Origin: JANXQG01 sp963719885
GTDB taxonomy: Bacteria; Planctomycetota; Planctomycetia; Pirellulales; Thermoguttaceae
NCBI GenBank assembly: GCA_963719885.1
Contig: CAVRDP010000005.1
Location: 62,001-126,000 of the forward strand
DNA: 64,000 nt
Direction: 5' to 3'
This document shows, piece by piece, positions 9,506 to 17,907 of this stretch (its first letter is position 1; every line of letters starts with the position of its first letter). The position numbers were made by a program, and so were the translations under genes. Under the pieces are notes generated by a model. The model had not been told where the DNA came from, made no database searches, and saw nothing but the letters and a program-made list of their open reading frames with translations.

Positions 9506-9796
9506 ATGGACTCGCCGATCATTATGACCGAAGAAACGCTGAGCGCCGAGGAGGCCGCCGCTGCGCAAAAGCAGCAAGAACAATTCGACCGTAACAGCGA
9601 CTGGCTCGAGGCGCATGTTCCCGAGATCTATTCCCGATACCGCGGCAAGTGCATTTGCATTGCCGGCCAGGAGGTTTTCGTGAGCGACTCCGTCGAAGAG
9701 GCCGTCGCAAAAGCCAAGGCCGCCCACCCCGAGGACCAGGGATGGTTCACGCGGTACATTCCCAAGGAAAAGGTGGCAAGGATATATGCGATTTAA
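9506..9796 (+). CDS. DUF5678-like small protein
   Basis: 96 residues. I chose the ATG at 9506 because it follows a strong ribosome site (AAAGGAGGAG, 9493-9502) by a short spacer; an upstream start at 9419 would read through non-coding sequence. The core YRGKCICIAGQEVFVSDSVE and the following AVAKAKAAHPEDQGWF fit DUF5678, a small domain often encoded next to retropepsin-like proteases in bacteria. The last codons overlap the start of the protease gene by 11 bases, so the two are probably translated together. The role of the domain is unknown. Confidence 0.65.
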   Translation: MDSPIIMTEETLSAEEAAAAQKQQEQFDRNSDWLEAHVPEIYSRYRGKCICIAGQEVFVSDSVEEAVAKAKAAHPEDQGWFTRYIPKEKVARIYAI

Positions 9797-10220
9797 CGGT
9801 CAGTGGCGTCATGGCGACGACGGCATCGTGCGGCCGGTTATTCGCGGGGGAATTCTAGCGAGCGATGGAACGTGGCACAGAACTGAGTTCTTGGTGGACA
9901 CAGGAGCGGACCGTACCGTGATCAGTGCCGCCGTGCTTAAGTTGCTGGGGCTGCCATTGCGCCGTTCCGCGGATCAGATCGGCGGAATCGGCGGACTTGC
10001 AGATTCGGTCACGATCGCCACCGTTGCGCGATTTCTCCGCGATGCCGGAAAATGGGTTGCGTTCAGGGGCGAATATGCGGCGTGCACCAATTACGAAATC
10101 CTGGACATGAGCGTCCTGGGCAGGGACATCCTGAACTTGTTCGCGGTCATCGTGCATCGCGCCGCGAACGTCGTGACGATGATCGGCGAGCCGCACACCT
10201 ATACGATCCAGCAGCGCTGA
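9786..10220 (+). CDS. Retropepsin-like aspartic protease
   Basis: 144 residues, starting 11 bases before the end of the DUF5678-like gene. The active-site motif is visible as FLVDTGADRTVIS with the catalytic aspartate at residue 38, followed by a Gly-rich flap region (DQIGGIGGLADS) and a hydrophobic stretch MSVLGRDILNLFAVIV that matches the conserved LLGRDxL block of bacterial retropepsins. Proteins of this size act as homodimers, each subunit giving one aspartate. There is no signal peptide, so it would act in the cytoplasm. The substrate is unknown; the coupled DUF5678 protein is a possible partner or substrate, by context only. Confidence 0.8.
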   Translation: MRFNGQWRHGDDGIVRPVIRGGILASDGTWHRTEFLVDTGADRTVISAAVLKLLGLPLRRSADQIGGIGGLADSVTIATVARFLRDAGKWVAFRGEYAACTNYEILDMSVLGRDILNLFAVIVHRAANVVTMIGEPHTYTIQQR

Positions 10221-10361
10221 TAGACGAGGGAGAGCGGAATTCCCGTTTCCGACAGCTCAACGATTGTTTTTGGCCGCTTGTGCAGTCGACGTTCAAGATG
10301 GTTGCGGCGGCAAATAAGGAAATTGGTAACTATTTAGCAACACTCTCACCAAATTCGACAC

Positions 10362-12729
10362 ATGAACCGACCCCAGTTCCTCATCGCCACCCTGCTTGCC
10401 GCCCTTATCATTTGGGCCGCCCAATCCTCGGCCCAGCAATCGCCGCGCGTGGGCTACGCCTTTCCGGCCGGGGGACGGCAAGGCACGGAATTCGAAGTCC
10501 GTGTCGGCGGGCAGTTCCTCGATGGTGTCGCCGAGGCCCATATCTCCGGGCCCGGCATTCAAGTCAAGGTCGTGGGACTCATCAAGCCGATGACCCAGCA
10601 GCAGGCCAATCAACTGCGCGACAAGCTCAAGGCCCTGCTCGAGCGGACGCCGGGCGGCGCCGGCGCATTCGGCAAATCGGCTGATAAGTCGGCTGCCAAG
10701 CAAGGCGACAAAGTAGCAGGCACACTCCGTGTGCCGTCCGCCCTGGCGCCGGCAAACACTTCCCCCTTGTCGGCGGAAGAAAGGCAGATGGTCTTCGATA
10801 TCCGCAAGAAGCTGGTGAAGTTCTACAACCGGCCGCCTAACCCGGCCATCGCCGAGACGGCCGTGCTCCATGTCACCGCGTCGCCCGACGCCGGGCCCGG
10901 CGTCCGCGAGTTGCGGCTGGAAACGCCGGCCGGACTGACGAACCCCTTGGTCTTTCAGATCGGCCGTTTGCCGGAAGTCGTAAAGAAACCGGTCGACGAC
11001 GACGATCTTCCGGGGCGCGACCTCTGCGCAAGCTGGCCCAAGAAGGGCGTTCTGCCGTAGCCGAGCAACCGGTCATCGATGTCCAACTGCCGACGGTCGT
11101 CAATGGGCAGATCCTCTCCGGCCAGGTCGATCGCTACCGTTTCGCGGCGAAAAAAGGGCAGCATCTGGTGATTGCCGTCAGTGCCCAGCAGTTGGTGCCG
11201 TACATTGCCGACGCCGTGCCGGGCTGGTTCCAGGCCGCGATCACGCTCAGGAACGAGGAGGGCAAGGAAGTGGCATACTCCGGCAGCTACCGCTTCCATC
11301 CCGATCCGGTCTTAGAGTATGAAGTTCCCTACGACGGCAACTACGTGGTCGAGATCAACGACTCGTGCTTTCGCGGCCGCGAGGATTTCATTTACCGCAT
11401 GGCCCTGGGCGAACTGCCCTTCGTCACCGCTATTTTTCCCTTGGGCGGCAAGGCACGCGAAGAAACGCGCGTCGCCGTGCAGGGCTGGAACCTGCCGCGT
11501 GATAGCTCGACGATAAATGCCAAAGGCACGAATGGGGGATTCCAACAAGTTGACCCGGAATCTCTGTACGGGGCGATCAACCGCCTGCCGTTCGCGCTGG
11601 ATTCGCTGCCGGAATGCGTGGAACAAGAGCCCAACGACTCGCCCGAACATGCCCAGCGGGTGAAGTTGCCGATCATCATCAACGGCCGCATCGACCGGCC
11701 CGGCGACCGCGACGTGTTCTGTTTCGAGGGCCAGCCGGGGCAGGAAATCGTGGCCGAGGTCTACGCCCGCAGGCTCGATTCACCTTTGGATTCGGTGCTC
11801 AAGCTGACCGACTCGGCGGGACGGCAACTGGCCTTCAACGACGACCACGAGGACAAGGCCTGCGGTCTGATCACGCATCATGCCGACAGTTGGCTGCGGG
11901 CTGTGCTGCCCTCGGCCGGCACATACTACCTGCAGCTTTACGACGCCCAGAACCAGGGAGGCCCGGAATATGCCTATCGCCTGCGGATCAGCCCGCCGCG
12001 GCCCGATTTCGAGCTTCGCGTCGTGCCATCGAGCGTCAACATCCGGGCCGGCGCGGCGGCGCCGATCACCGTGCATGCCCTGCGCCGTGACGGATTCAAC
12101 GGACCGATCGACCTGGAACTGAAAGACGCTCCGAGCGGTTTCCGCCTGAGCGGCGCGAAGATCCCCGCCGGGCAGGCAAAAATGCGACTGACCCTGACGG
12201 TTCCCCTGGATCCCGGACGGGCCCCACGGCGCTCCGCATGGAAGGTCGCGCGACGATCGCCGGCCGCGAGGTTCGCCGCCTGGCCGTCCCCGCTGACGAC
12301 ATGATGCAGGCCTACTACTACCGCCATCTCGTTCCCGCGCAGGAGTGGATGGTCGAGATCATCGGCCGCGGACGGGGAGCGCTCCCTTTCAGACTTGGCG
12401 GCATGAAAGAAGTCAAACTGCCCTCGGGCGGAACGGCGGAACTGCACTTCATCGGACCCCATGGACCGATGCTGAAGATGGTTCAACTGACCTTGAGCGA
12501 GCCGCCCGACGGCCTGTCGATCCAGAAGGTCGCGCCCAGTGAGGAGGGCCTCGACATCGTGTTGCGTGCCGATGCCGCCAAGCTCAAGCCCGGCTGGCAG
12601 GGCAACGCCATCATCGAGGCATCGGTCGAGCGCGTGCCCGAGGCGAAAAACGCCAAGTTCAAGCCCGCCACGCGGCGCATTTCCCTCGGCGTGCTGCCGG
12701 CGGTGCCGCTGGAAGTCGTAGGCAAGTAA
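10362..12729 (+). CDS. Secreted PPC-domain protein (two frameshifts)
   Basis: About 788 codons from an ATG at 10362 with a clear signal peptide (FLIATLLAALIIWAAQSSAQ). Three frames must be joined: 10362 to about 11015, then to about 12210, then to the stop at 12729. The sequence is continuous across both joins (VVKKPVDDDD then RKLAQEGRSAVAEQPVIDVQ; LTLTVPLD then TGPTALRMEGRATIAG). Two pre-peptidase C-terminal (PPC) type beta domains are visible, around QILSGQVDRYRFAAKKGQHL and EQEPNDSPEHAQRVKLP. The protein is exported and probably binds at the cell surface; the family has no fixed function. It fits the Planctomycete habit of placing a PPC protein downstream of DUF1549/DUF1501 genes. One arm of the AGTAGCAGG repeat is read in frame at 10709-10742. 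Confidence 0.75.
10709..10742 (+). repeat. Single arm of the AGTAGCAGG palindromic repeat inside a gene
   Basis: It is identical in sequence to the left arm at 37499-37531 and here encodes KVAGTLRVPSA in frame within the PPC-domain protein. No matching right arm follows. Confidence 0.8.
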
Positions 12730-12795
12730 TTGAAGCCCGACGCGCAAGCAACGCGCGGGGAGAGCCCGTTCCTTGCTTGCGCGTCGGGCTTCAAT
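12729..12795. repeat. 23-bp perfect inverted repeat (GAAGCCCGA family) in a convergent gap
   Basis: Arms at 12729-12751 and 12773-12795 are exact reverse complements with a 21-base loop. The element begins at the last base of the PPC gene's stop codon and lies before the 3' end of the FHA gene on the other strand. A related copy is inside a gene at 39095-39159. It could act as a two-way terminator. Confidence 0.8.
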
Positions 12796-12821
12796 GGCCT
12801 GGCAACGTTTCTATAAGCCCG

Positions 12822-13136
12822 TCAATTCCGCGGGCCGTAGAGATAACGCTTCGGCGGTCGCTCGCTACGAACGCGGAACTCATTCCCGCCGAACCCGAGC
12901 GTGTCGGAGTCCTTCAACGTTGCGCGTTTGACCCGCGAGCCGTTGACGAAAGTGCCGCTCTTGCCCCCCAGGTCCCAGACGACCAACTGGTCGTCGACCT
13001 GGCTGATAAGACAAAGGTAATTGGTATCAACGTCATCGTTCCGAGTGTCGCCCGCCGTTTCGGGGCCAATCAAGGCGGGCAATTCCGGGAGCACCATGCG
13101 GCTTGTGCCGCTCGTGCCGATCAGTTCGACGCTCAT
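12822..13136 (-). CDS. FHA domain protein
   Basis: 104 residues from an ATG at 13136. It is a single forkhead-associated domain: the conserved end is WDLGGKSGTFVNGSRV, followed by LKDSDTLGFGGNEFRV, which gives the strands that close the FHA sandwich. FHA domains bind phosphothreonine peptides. The usual N-terminal GR motif is less clear and replaced by a stretch rich in Asp (DTRNDDVDTNY), so phosphopeptide binding should not be assumed. No other domain is present. A Ser/Thr kinase and a second FHA protein are encoded elsewhere in the window but not nearby. Confidence 0.8.
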   Translation of the reverse strand: MSVELIGTSGTSRMVLPELPALIGPETAGDTRNDDVDTNYLCLISQVDDQLVVWDLGGKSGTFVNGSRVKRATLKDSDTLGFGGNEFRVRSERPPKRYLYGPRN

Positions 13137-13641
13137 GTTCTTTCTCCAAGGCTAGTGGCAAGTACGTCAAGCTTTCCAGCCTGACAATGAGGTTAGGCTG
13201 TAAAGCCTGATCTGCTTACCCTTTGCTGACGCAATTGTGATGCCAAAGCGCGAGGGGGAAGCCAGCCGGGTATTAGCGCCGGTTGTTACGGGCTTGGTGG
13301 CTTGAAAAGATCCGCAAAACACGACCTAAGACAGAGATTCTGGCTTCCGGATGGCGTGTGGGTCCGGAATGGCCGGAACGGTGTGTGCGCGACATTTTTG
13401 TTAAAACACGCGTGCAGTCGTGACAAGAATGGCGCGGTAGAGGGGGGCGTCAATCAACCTAATGGAGGCACATCGTAGTCATTTGCTTCGTCGCGTAGCG
13501 ACGTTGTGACGGTAACCATCAATCGTCGCTACGCGACCAAGACAAGTTCGCCCACGGCACTCCAAAACCGAAGGCGGAACCACGATGACTCGCGGCCCCG
13601 CCTTCCATGATTTCACGATCCGATCGACGCGACGCCGGGTT
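13137..13641. other. 505-bp intergenic stretch with an inverted repeat
   Basis: No credible gene on either strand. A 14-bp perfect inverted repeat (GTCGCGTAGCGACG) has arms at 13490-13503 and 13524-13537. A weaker one, built from AGCCTGAC-like arms, lies around 13168-13210. Both look like members of dispersed repeat families. Confidence 0.55.
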
Positions 13642-15537
13642 CTACGGCCTGCCGACCTGCTCGCCAAGCACCCAGCCGGTCTTGTCCTTGCCGTCAATCC
13701 GCACGCCGATCCACGATCCGCGGATCTCCAACACCTTGAGCTTCGTGCCCTTTGGCACGATCTCGCCCGGTGAACCCTTCACGCCGATCTCGACCTTGTC
13801 CTCAACGGTGACGACGAAGTCGCCCGGCACGTACTGTCCGGCGGCGCTAGGTGCGGTAGTCGGCGTTGTCGGCGCAGCGGCAGTTTGCTCGACGGCCTTC
13901 AGGGCAGTGGCAACGGCCTCTTGAACGTCCTTGTTCTCGTCGGTCGCGGCCTTCTTCAAGGATTCGGCAGCGCTCTTGGCCAAGGGGCCAAAACCGCCCA
14001 GGGCCTCGGCGGACAAAAGGCGATCTTCCACGACCGGCAATGCCAGGCCGGCCGCCAACACAGGCACGGCCTTCGCCGCCACGTCCGCCGAGGCCGGACA
14101 GATCTGGGCCAGCGCCCAGGCGCTGAGCAGTCGCACGTTGTCGTCTTTGCTCTCCAATTGCTTGAGCAAAGCCGATTCGGCGGCGGCCGCCCCCGGACCG
14201 ATCTTGCCTAGGGCAAAAGCAATCGCCCCAAAGTTCAAGTCCCTGTCGTCGGCCTGCTCCAGTGCCTTGGTTAAGGCCGGCACTGCGTCCTTGGCCCCCG
14301 GGCCGATATCGCCCAAGGCGATGATCGCCTCGTGGGCCACGCGGGAGTGTTTGTCTTCCACCAGTTTGGCCAATTCGCCCGTTGCCCCGGCCGCAGCCGG
14401 GCCAATTCGGCCCAAGGCGTAGGCGATCTCGACGCGGAACTTCTCGTGCTTCAACGCATTGGTCAATCGCGGCACGGCCGGCGCCCCCAGGGCGGCGAAG
14501 GCATCCATGGCATAACGCATCGTCGTCTCATCGGCATCCTTCATGGCCTTTTCCCAGATGGGCGCCGCGATTTCTGGCGCGGGCGGCAATGCGGCCAAAG
14601 CCCGGGCGGCCGCCAGACGAACAAACTCATTCTTGTCCTTCAGCCGCGCAACCAGCTTCTCGATCGTCTCGCGTAGCAGTTCCTTGTCTTCCGGATGGAC
14701 CAGGCATAGGGCCCAAAGGCTCGCCGTGCTCAGCATCTCGTCGTCGCTCTTGGCGTTGGTACGAACTGTCGCTTCGGCCTCCTTGGAAATCTGCCCCAGT
14801 TCGCCCAGCACGAATGTTGCTGCCGTGCCGGCGTGCTTGTCGCTCAGCAGGGCCGCAATCTGCGGCACGGCTGGCACTGCGTCTTTACCCATCGCGCCCA
14901 GAGTGAGCGCGGCCTCGCGGCGAATCTCCGCTTTTTTGTCCTTCAGCTTCTCCGTGATCGCCGGAATCGCGGCCTTGGCCACGGGGCCGATATCCCGAAG
15001 AATGAGCAGGGCCCAAAAGGCCGCCTTGTCGTCCTTCAAGGCTTCGATCAGCGCGGGCACGGCCTCGATGCCGCGATCCGCGACGGCGTTAAGGATCCGC
15101 CCGCGGATGGCCGGATTGGGATCCTCCAAGAGCTTGGTGCAAATCGGGATCATCACCTTCGGGCCAGGGTGAATGGCCATGATGGCCCGCACGGCGGTGC
15201 GTCGCACGGTCTCGTCGGGGTCTTTCACCAACTCGGCCAGGGCCGGCACGGAATCCAGGGCCTTGGGGCCAATCGAACCCAGGGCCATCGCCGCGTGGGC
15301 GCGAACCTTGGCCGACTTGTCTTTAAGCAGACCTTCGATATCCTTCACGGCCTGGGCCGTCGCTCCGCCTTCCGCGCCCATGGCGTCGAGGGCTTTCATC
15401 TTGACGGCCTCGTTGTCCGACCTCAAGTCCGGGGCAAGTTTCACCGCGACCGGCACTTCACCGGTGTAAAGCTTCGGGCCACCGAGGGTCAGGCAGGCGC
15501 AGACAGTAAGGACCAGAATCAGACATCTTGTTTTCAT
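13642..15537 (-). CDS. Secreted HEAT-repeat protein with C-terminal SH3-like domain
   Basis: 631 residues. The ATG at 15537 gives a signal peptide (RCLILVLTVCACLTLGG) and has a GGGAG ribosome site; a longer upstream reading has none. From about residue 40 to 520 there are at least ten HEAT-type helical repeats, with recurring blocks such as VRAHAAMALGSIGPKALDSV, VRRTAVRAIMAI and FRVEIAYALGRIGPAA. A Thr/Ala/Pro linker follows at about 545-560. The C-terminal 75 residues (GTKLKVLEIRGSWIGVRIDG) resemble bacterial SH3 domains that bind cell-wall or protein ligands. It is probably a periplasmic or surface scaffold. The tandem secreted genes upstream are on the same strand, 29 bases away. Confidence 0.85.
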   Translation of the reverse strand: MKTRCLILVLTVCACLTLGGPKLYTGEVPVAVKLAPDLRSDNEAVKMKALDAMGAEGGATAQAVKDIEGLLKDKSAKVRAHAAMALGSIGPKALDSVPALAELVKDPDETVRRTAVRAIMAIHPGPKVMIPICTKLLEDPNPAIRGRILNAVADRGIEAVPALIEALKDDKAAFWALLILRDIGPVAKAAIPAITEKLKDKKAEIRREAALTLGAMGKDAVPAVPQIAALLSDKHAGTAATFVLGELGQISKEAEATVRTNAKSDDEMLSTASLWALCLVHPEDKELLRETIEKLVARLKDKNEFVRLAAARALAALPPAPEIAAPIWEKAMKDADETTMRYAMDAFAALGAPAVPRLTNALKHEKFRVEIAYALGRIGPAAAGATGELAKLVEDKHSRVAHEAIIALGDIGPGAKDAVPALTKALEQADDRDLNFGAIAFALGKIGPGAAAAESALLKQLESKDDNVRLLSAWALAQICPASADVAAKAVPVLAAGLALPVVEDRLLSAEALGGFGPLAKSAAESLKKAATDENKDVQEAVATALKAVEQTAAAPTTPTTAPSAAGQYVPGDFVVTVEDKVEIGVKGSPGEIVPKGTKLKVLEIRGSWIGVRIDGKDKTGWVLGEQVGRP

Positions 15538-15566
15538 GCGTAAACTCCCGTCGTTGATATTTGCGG

Positions 15567-16276
15567 TTAGAGGGTGGTGCGAGTGGTGGCGTAGAGCAGG
15601 CTCTGCAGGAACGTGCGGCAGGCCACGTAATCCTGCGGCGGGATCGCGCGGATCTGCGACTTCAGGCCGTCGAACATGCTGTCGATGTTCTCGCGGATTT
15701 CCTTCTGATCGGCGTAATCCAGTCCGCCGTACTTCACCCACTTGGCCGTATGCTCGTTGACCACGCCGCGCTGCGCTTCGAAGCTGGCATCCTGCAAGGC
15801 AGCCGGCCAGTACAGCACTCCGCTGACGGGATCGATTTGACTTGTGCTCAAACCGCGGGGAGCTCCGTCGCGGGCAATGCGGCAAGTTGTTCGGGCGTGA
15901 GACGCGGACCGCGTTCCTTCGCGCGTTCCTCGCGGCCAATGTCGCGCATTGCCCAGAAGGTCTGCGTGCCTTGGACGTTGTTGCGCAACTGATTGCTCTC
16001 AGCCTCGGTCATGTTGACCGCCGCCGCACTGGTGGCCAGGTTGTACTGCCCCGCGGCGCTGATGACCTGCGACATGCCCTGCAAGGCGGCGCCCTGCGCC
16101 GTTTGCGCGCCACCACCATAGCCGTAGCCGTAGCCGCCGCCACCGTAAACCGTGGTAGAAGCCGCCGGCACGGCCGGATGGTAGGCCTGTCCACTCCCCG
16201 GTGCGACATTGCCCGTCTGCCCAAGCGTCATGACCGGGCAGGCGGCCAAAATTATGAAGATCCACATTCGTTTCAT
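15567..16276 (-). CDS. Secreted Planctomycete protein, copy 1 (frameshifted)
   Basis: About 236 codons from an ATG at 16276, after a GGAGGA ribosome site, with signal peptide MKRMWIFIILAACPVMTLGQ. The N-terminal part has a Gly/Tyr-rich stretch (YGGGGYGYGYGGG), then AALQGMSQVISAAGQYNLAT. The frame breaks near 15885; after a one-base shift it reads APRGLSTSQIDPVSGVLYWP and ends in IPPQDYVACRTFLQSLLYAT. Joined, the two halves match the copy at 16511-17229 throughout. If the frames are not joined, the second half would need a TTG start overlapping the first stop. The role is unknown; the conserved DPVSGVLYWP and PPQDYV blocks occur, as far as I recall, in a family of exported Planctomycete proteins. 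Confidence 0.6.
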
Positions 16277-16510
16277 GAAGACTCCTCCAAAAGAAGATAG
16301 GGCCCTGGTTCAGTCCATATTTTACTCACTTTCATGTCTTTATGGAACCAGGACCCCTCGCGAGAACTGCAAACAGCGATCGTGGTTCCTCCCAGGGCCG
16401 GACGACGAGCGCTCGGTCGAGGATTTTGGGGATTTCCTACGGAACCCCTCCCCCATTTTTGTCGGCGCGGCGGCAAAACAACCAACTTGGGGGGGTAAGG
16501 TTCCCGAATT

Positions 16511-17229
16511 CTAAAGGACGGCCCGGGTGGTGGCGTAAAGCAGGCTCTCGAGAAACGCGCGGCTCTCAACGTAGTCCTGGGGCGGGACCGATGCGATCTG
16601 CGACTTCAACGCAACGTACATGGTGCCGATCTTCTCGCGCACCTGCGCTCGATCGTCATAGTCCAGGTCACCGTATTTTGCCCACCTGCCCGCAAACTCG
16701 TCCAGTGCGATCCGCTCGGTTTCGAAACTGGCATTCTGCAAAGCAGTGGGCCAATACAAGACGCCGCTGACGGGATCCATCTGGCTCGCGCTTAGAGCGC
16801 GGGGGGCTGCAGCATGGGCTCGGCGGGCAAGTTCTTCCGGCGTGGCATGCGGACCGCGCAGCCTTTCGCGCTCATAGCTGCCAACTTGCGCATGTCATAG
16901 AAGGTCTGCACGCTTTGGACCTGGTTCCGCATCGCGTTGCTCTCGGCCTGGGTTGCATTGACGGCTGCCGCACTTGTGGCCTGGTTGTAGTCCCCTGCGG
17001 CGCGGATGACCTGTGCCGCTCCTTGCAGGGCCGCTCCCTCAGGCGTCTGTGCGGAACCCCCACTCCACCAATCCCAGTCACCTCCGTCATAGCCGTTGAT
17101 GTGATGCCTCCAACTGTGCGCTCCCGCTCCGTTGCCTTGCGCAACTGCAGATGACTTCGCTCCGTTGCTTTGCCCAAGCGCCACGATTGGGCACGCTATC
17201 AAAATCATGAAGATCCAGAATCGGTTCAT
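16511..17229 (-). CDS. Secreted Planctomycete protein, copy 2 (frameshifted)
   Basis: About 239 codons from an ATG at 17229 following a GGAGGA site; signal peptide MNRFWIFMILIACPIVALGQ. It is a tandem paralogue of the gene at 15567-16276: matching blocks are AALQGAAQVIRAAGDYNQAT and DPVSGVLYWPTALQ, and the end reads VPPQDYVESRAFLESLLYAT. The frame breaks near 16880, a different place from copy 1. After the shift the reading YERERLRGPHATPEELARR continues to APRALSASQMDPVSG. The Gly-rich tract of copy 1 is replaced here by a His/Asp/Trp-rich tract (HHINGYDGGDWDWWSGG). Function unknown. Confidence 0.6.
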
Positions 17230-17448
17230 GATGATTCCTCCAAGAATAGAGAAGAAGATGGGGTTTCGAACCAACGATGAATTCTATCTCCTATCAGGAT
17301 TCGGGGAATCGTGACTGCCGTACTGCGTTTTTCAGAATAGGCATTCCTGATTCCAGGAGGAGTTGCAAGAATTGGCCCTGGCGTATTTTTCCGGAAGACA
17401 ACCAGCACAAGTGCCAGGGCTAAACGCCTGGAAGCACGCATTGTTGAT

Positions 17449-17814
17449 TCAGCCCGGCATCGGTTCCACGGTCACACCGAGCGGGAAGTCAATTTTTTTC
17501 GCGGCGTAGAAGTCGGGTCCGGCGGAACGAATCTGGTTGCGCTTGAGTTCGGCCAACTCCAGCGTGCCGGACCAAACGATACCGCGGCCCTGCTGATGAA
17601 CTTGCTCGGTCAGAGTAAAGCACTTCTCCAGGGGGTAACCAAAAACCTTGCTCAGGGTCTCGATCACGTACTGGAACGTGTGCTCGTCGTCGTTGAAGAG
17701 CACGACCGCGTACGGCGGCTGCTTTTTCGGTTTGGCCTTGGCCGGTTCCTTCCTCTCGTCCTGCTCGACCTGCGGCGGGCTCTCGACGGCCACGGCGGCT
17801 TGATCGTTCACCAT
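17449..17814 (-). CDS. clpS: ATP-dependent Clp protease adaptor ClpS
   Basis: 121 residues from the ATG at 17814; a TTG start 10 codons upstream is less likely. ClpS binds the N-domain of ClpA/ClpC-type unfoldases and delivers proteins carrying N-degrons to the ClpP protease. The family signature is clear: PPYAVVLFNDDEHTFQYVIE at about residues 43-62, then FTLTEQVHQQGRGIVWSG. The Asn-Asp pair in FNDDEHT and the following hydrophobic residues form the pocket that recognises the N-terminal residue. The first 40 residues are a charged, Pro/Lys-rich tail longer than in E. coli. No Clp ATPase gene is nearby, so the gene stands alone between two unrelated secreted proteins. Confidence 0.93.
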   Translation of the reverse strand: MVNDQAAVAVESPPQVEQDERKEPAKAKPKKQPPYAVVLFNDDEHTFQYVIETLSKVFGYPLEKCFTLTEQVHQQGRGIVWSGTLELAELKRNQIRSAGPDFYAAKKIDFPLGVTVEPMPG

Positions 17815-17841
17815 TTTACTCACCACGGTCCTTCCAGTGGG

Positions 17842-17877
17842 CAACGTGGGCCTGCGAAAAATCGCAGGCCCGCGTTG
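17842..17877 (-). terminator. Strong hairpin between the coiled-coil gene and clpS
   Basis: Arms of 16 bases at 17842-17857 and 17862-17877 pair with one G-T wobble around an AAAA loop. It is 30 bases downstream of the coiled-coil gene's stop and 28 bases upstream of the clpS start, so it could end transcription of the former or act in the clpS leader. There is no long T-run. Confidence 0.5.
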
Positions 17878-17907
17878 TCACGGTTCGGCAGGGTAAGGCT
17901 ACTTGCT

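Noticed and set aside
13488..13540. A possible CRISPR-like or rRNA-related repeat.
   Set aside because: There is only one pair of inverted arms with no regularly spaced direct repeats; no CRISPR array or cas gene was seen anywhere in the window.
15848..15851. A TTGA stop-start overlap that might mean translational coupling or programmed frameshifting in the tandem secreted genes.
   Set aside because: The homologous paralogue has its frame break at a different place, and the frame after the break matches the family well before the overlap, so the overlap is a by-product of a one-base indel.
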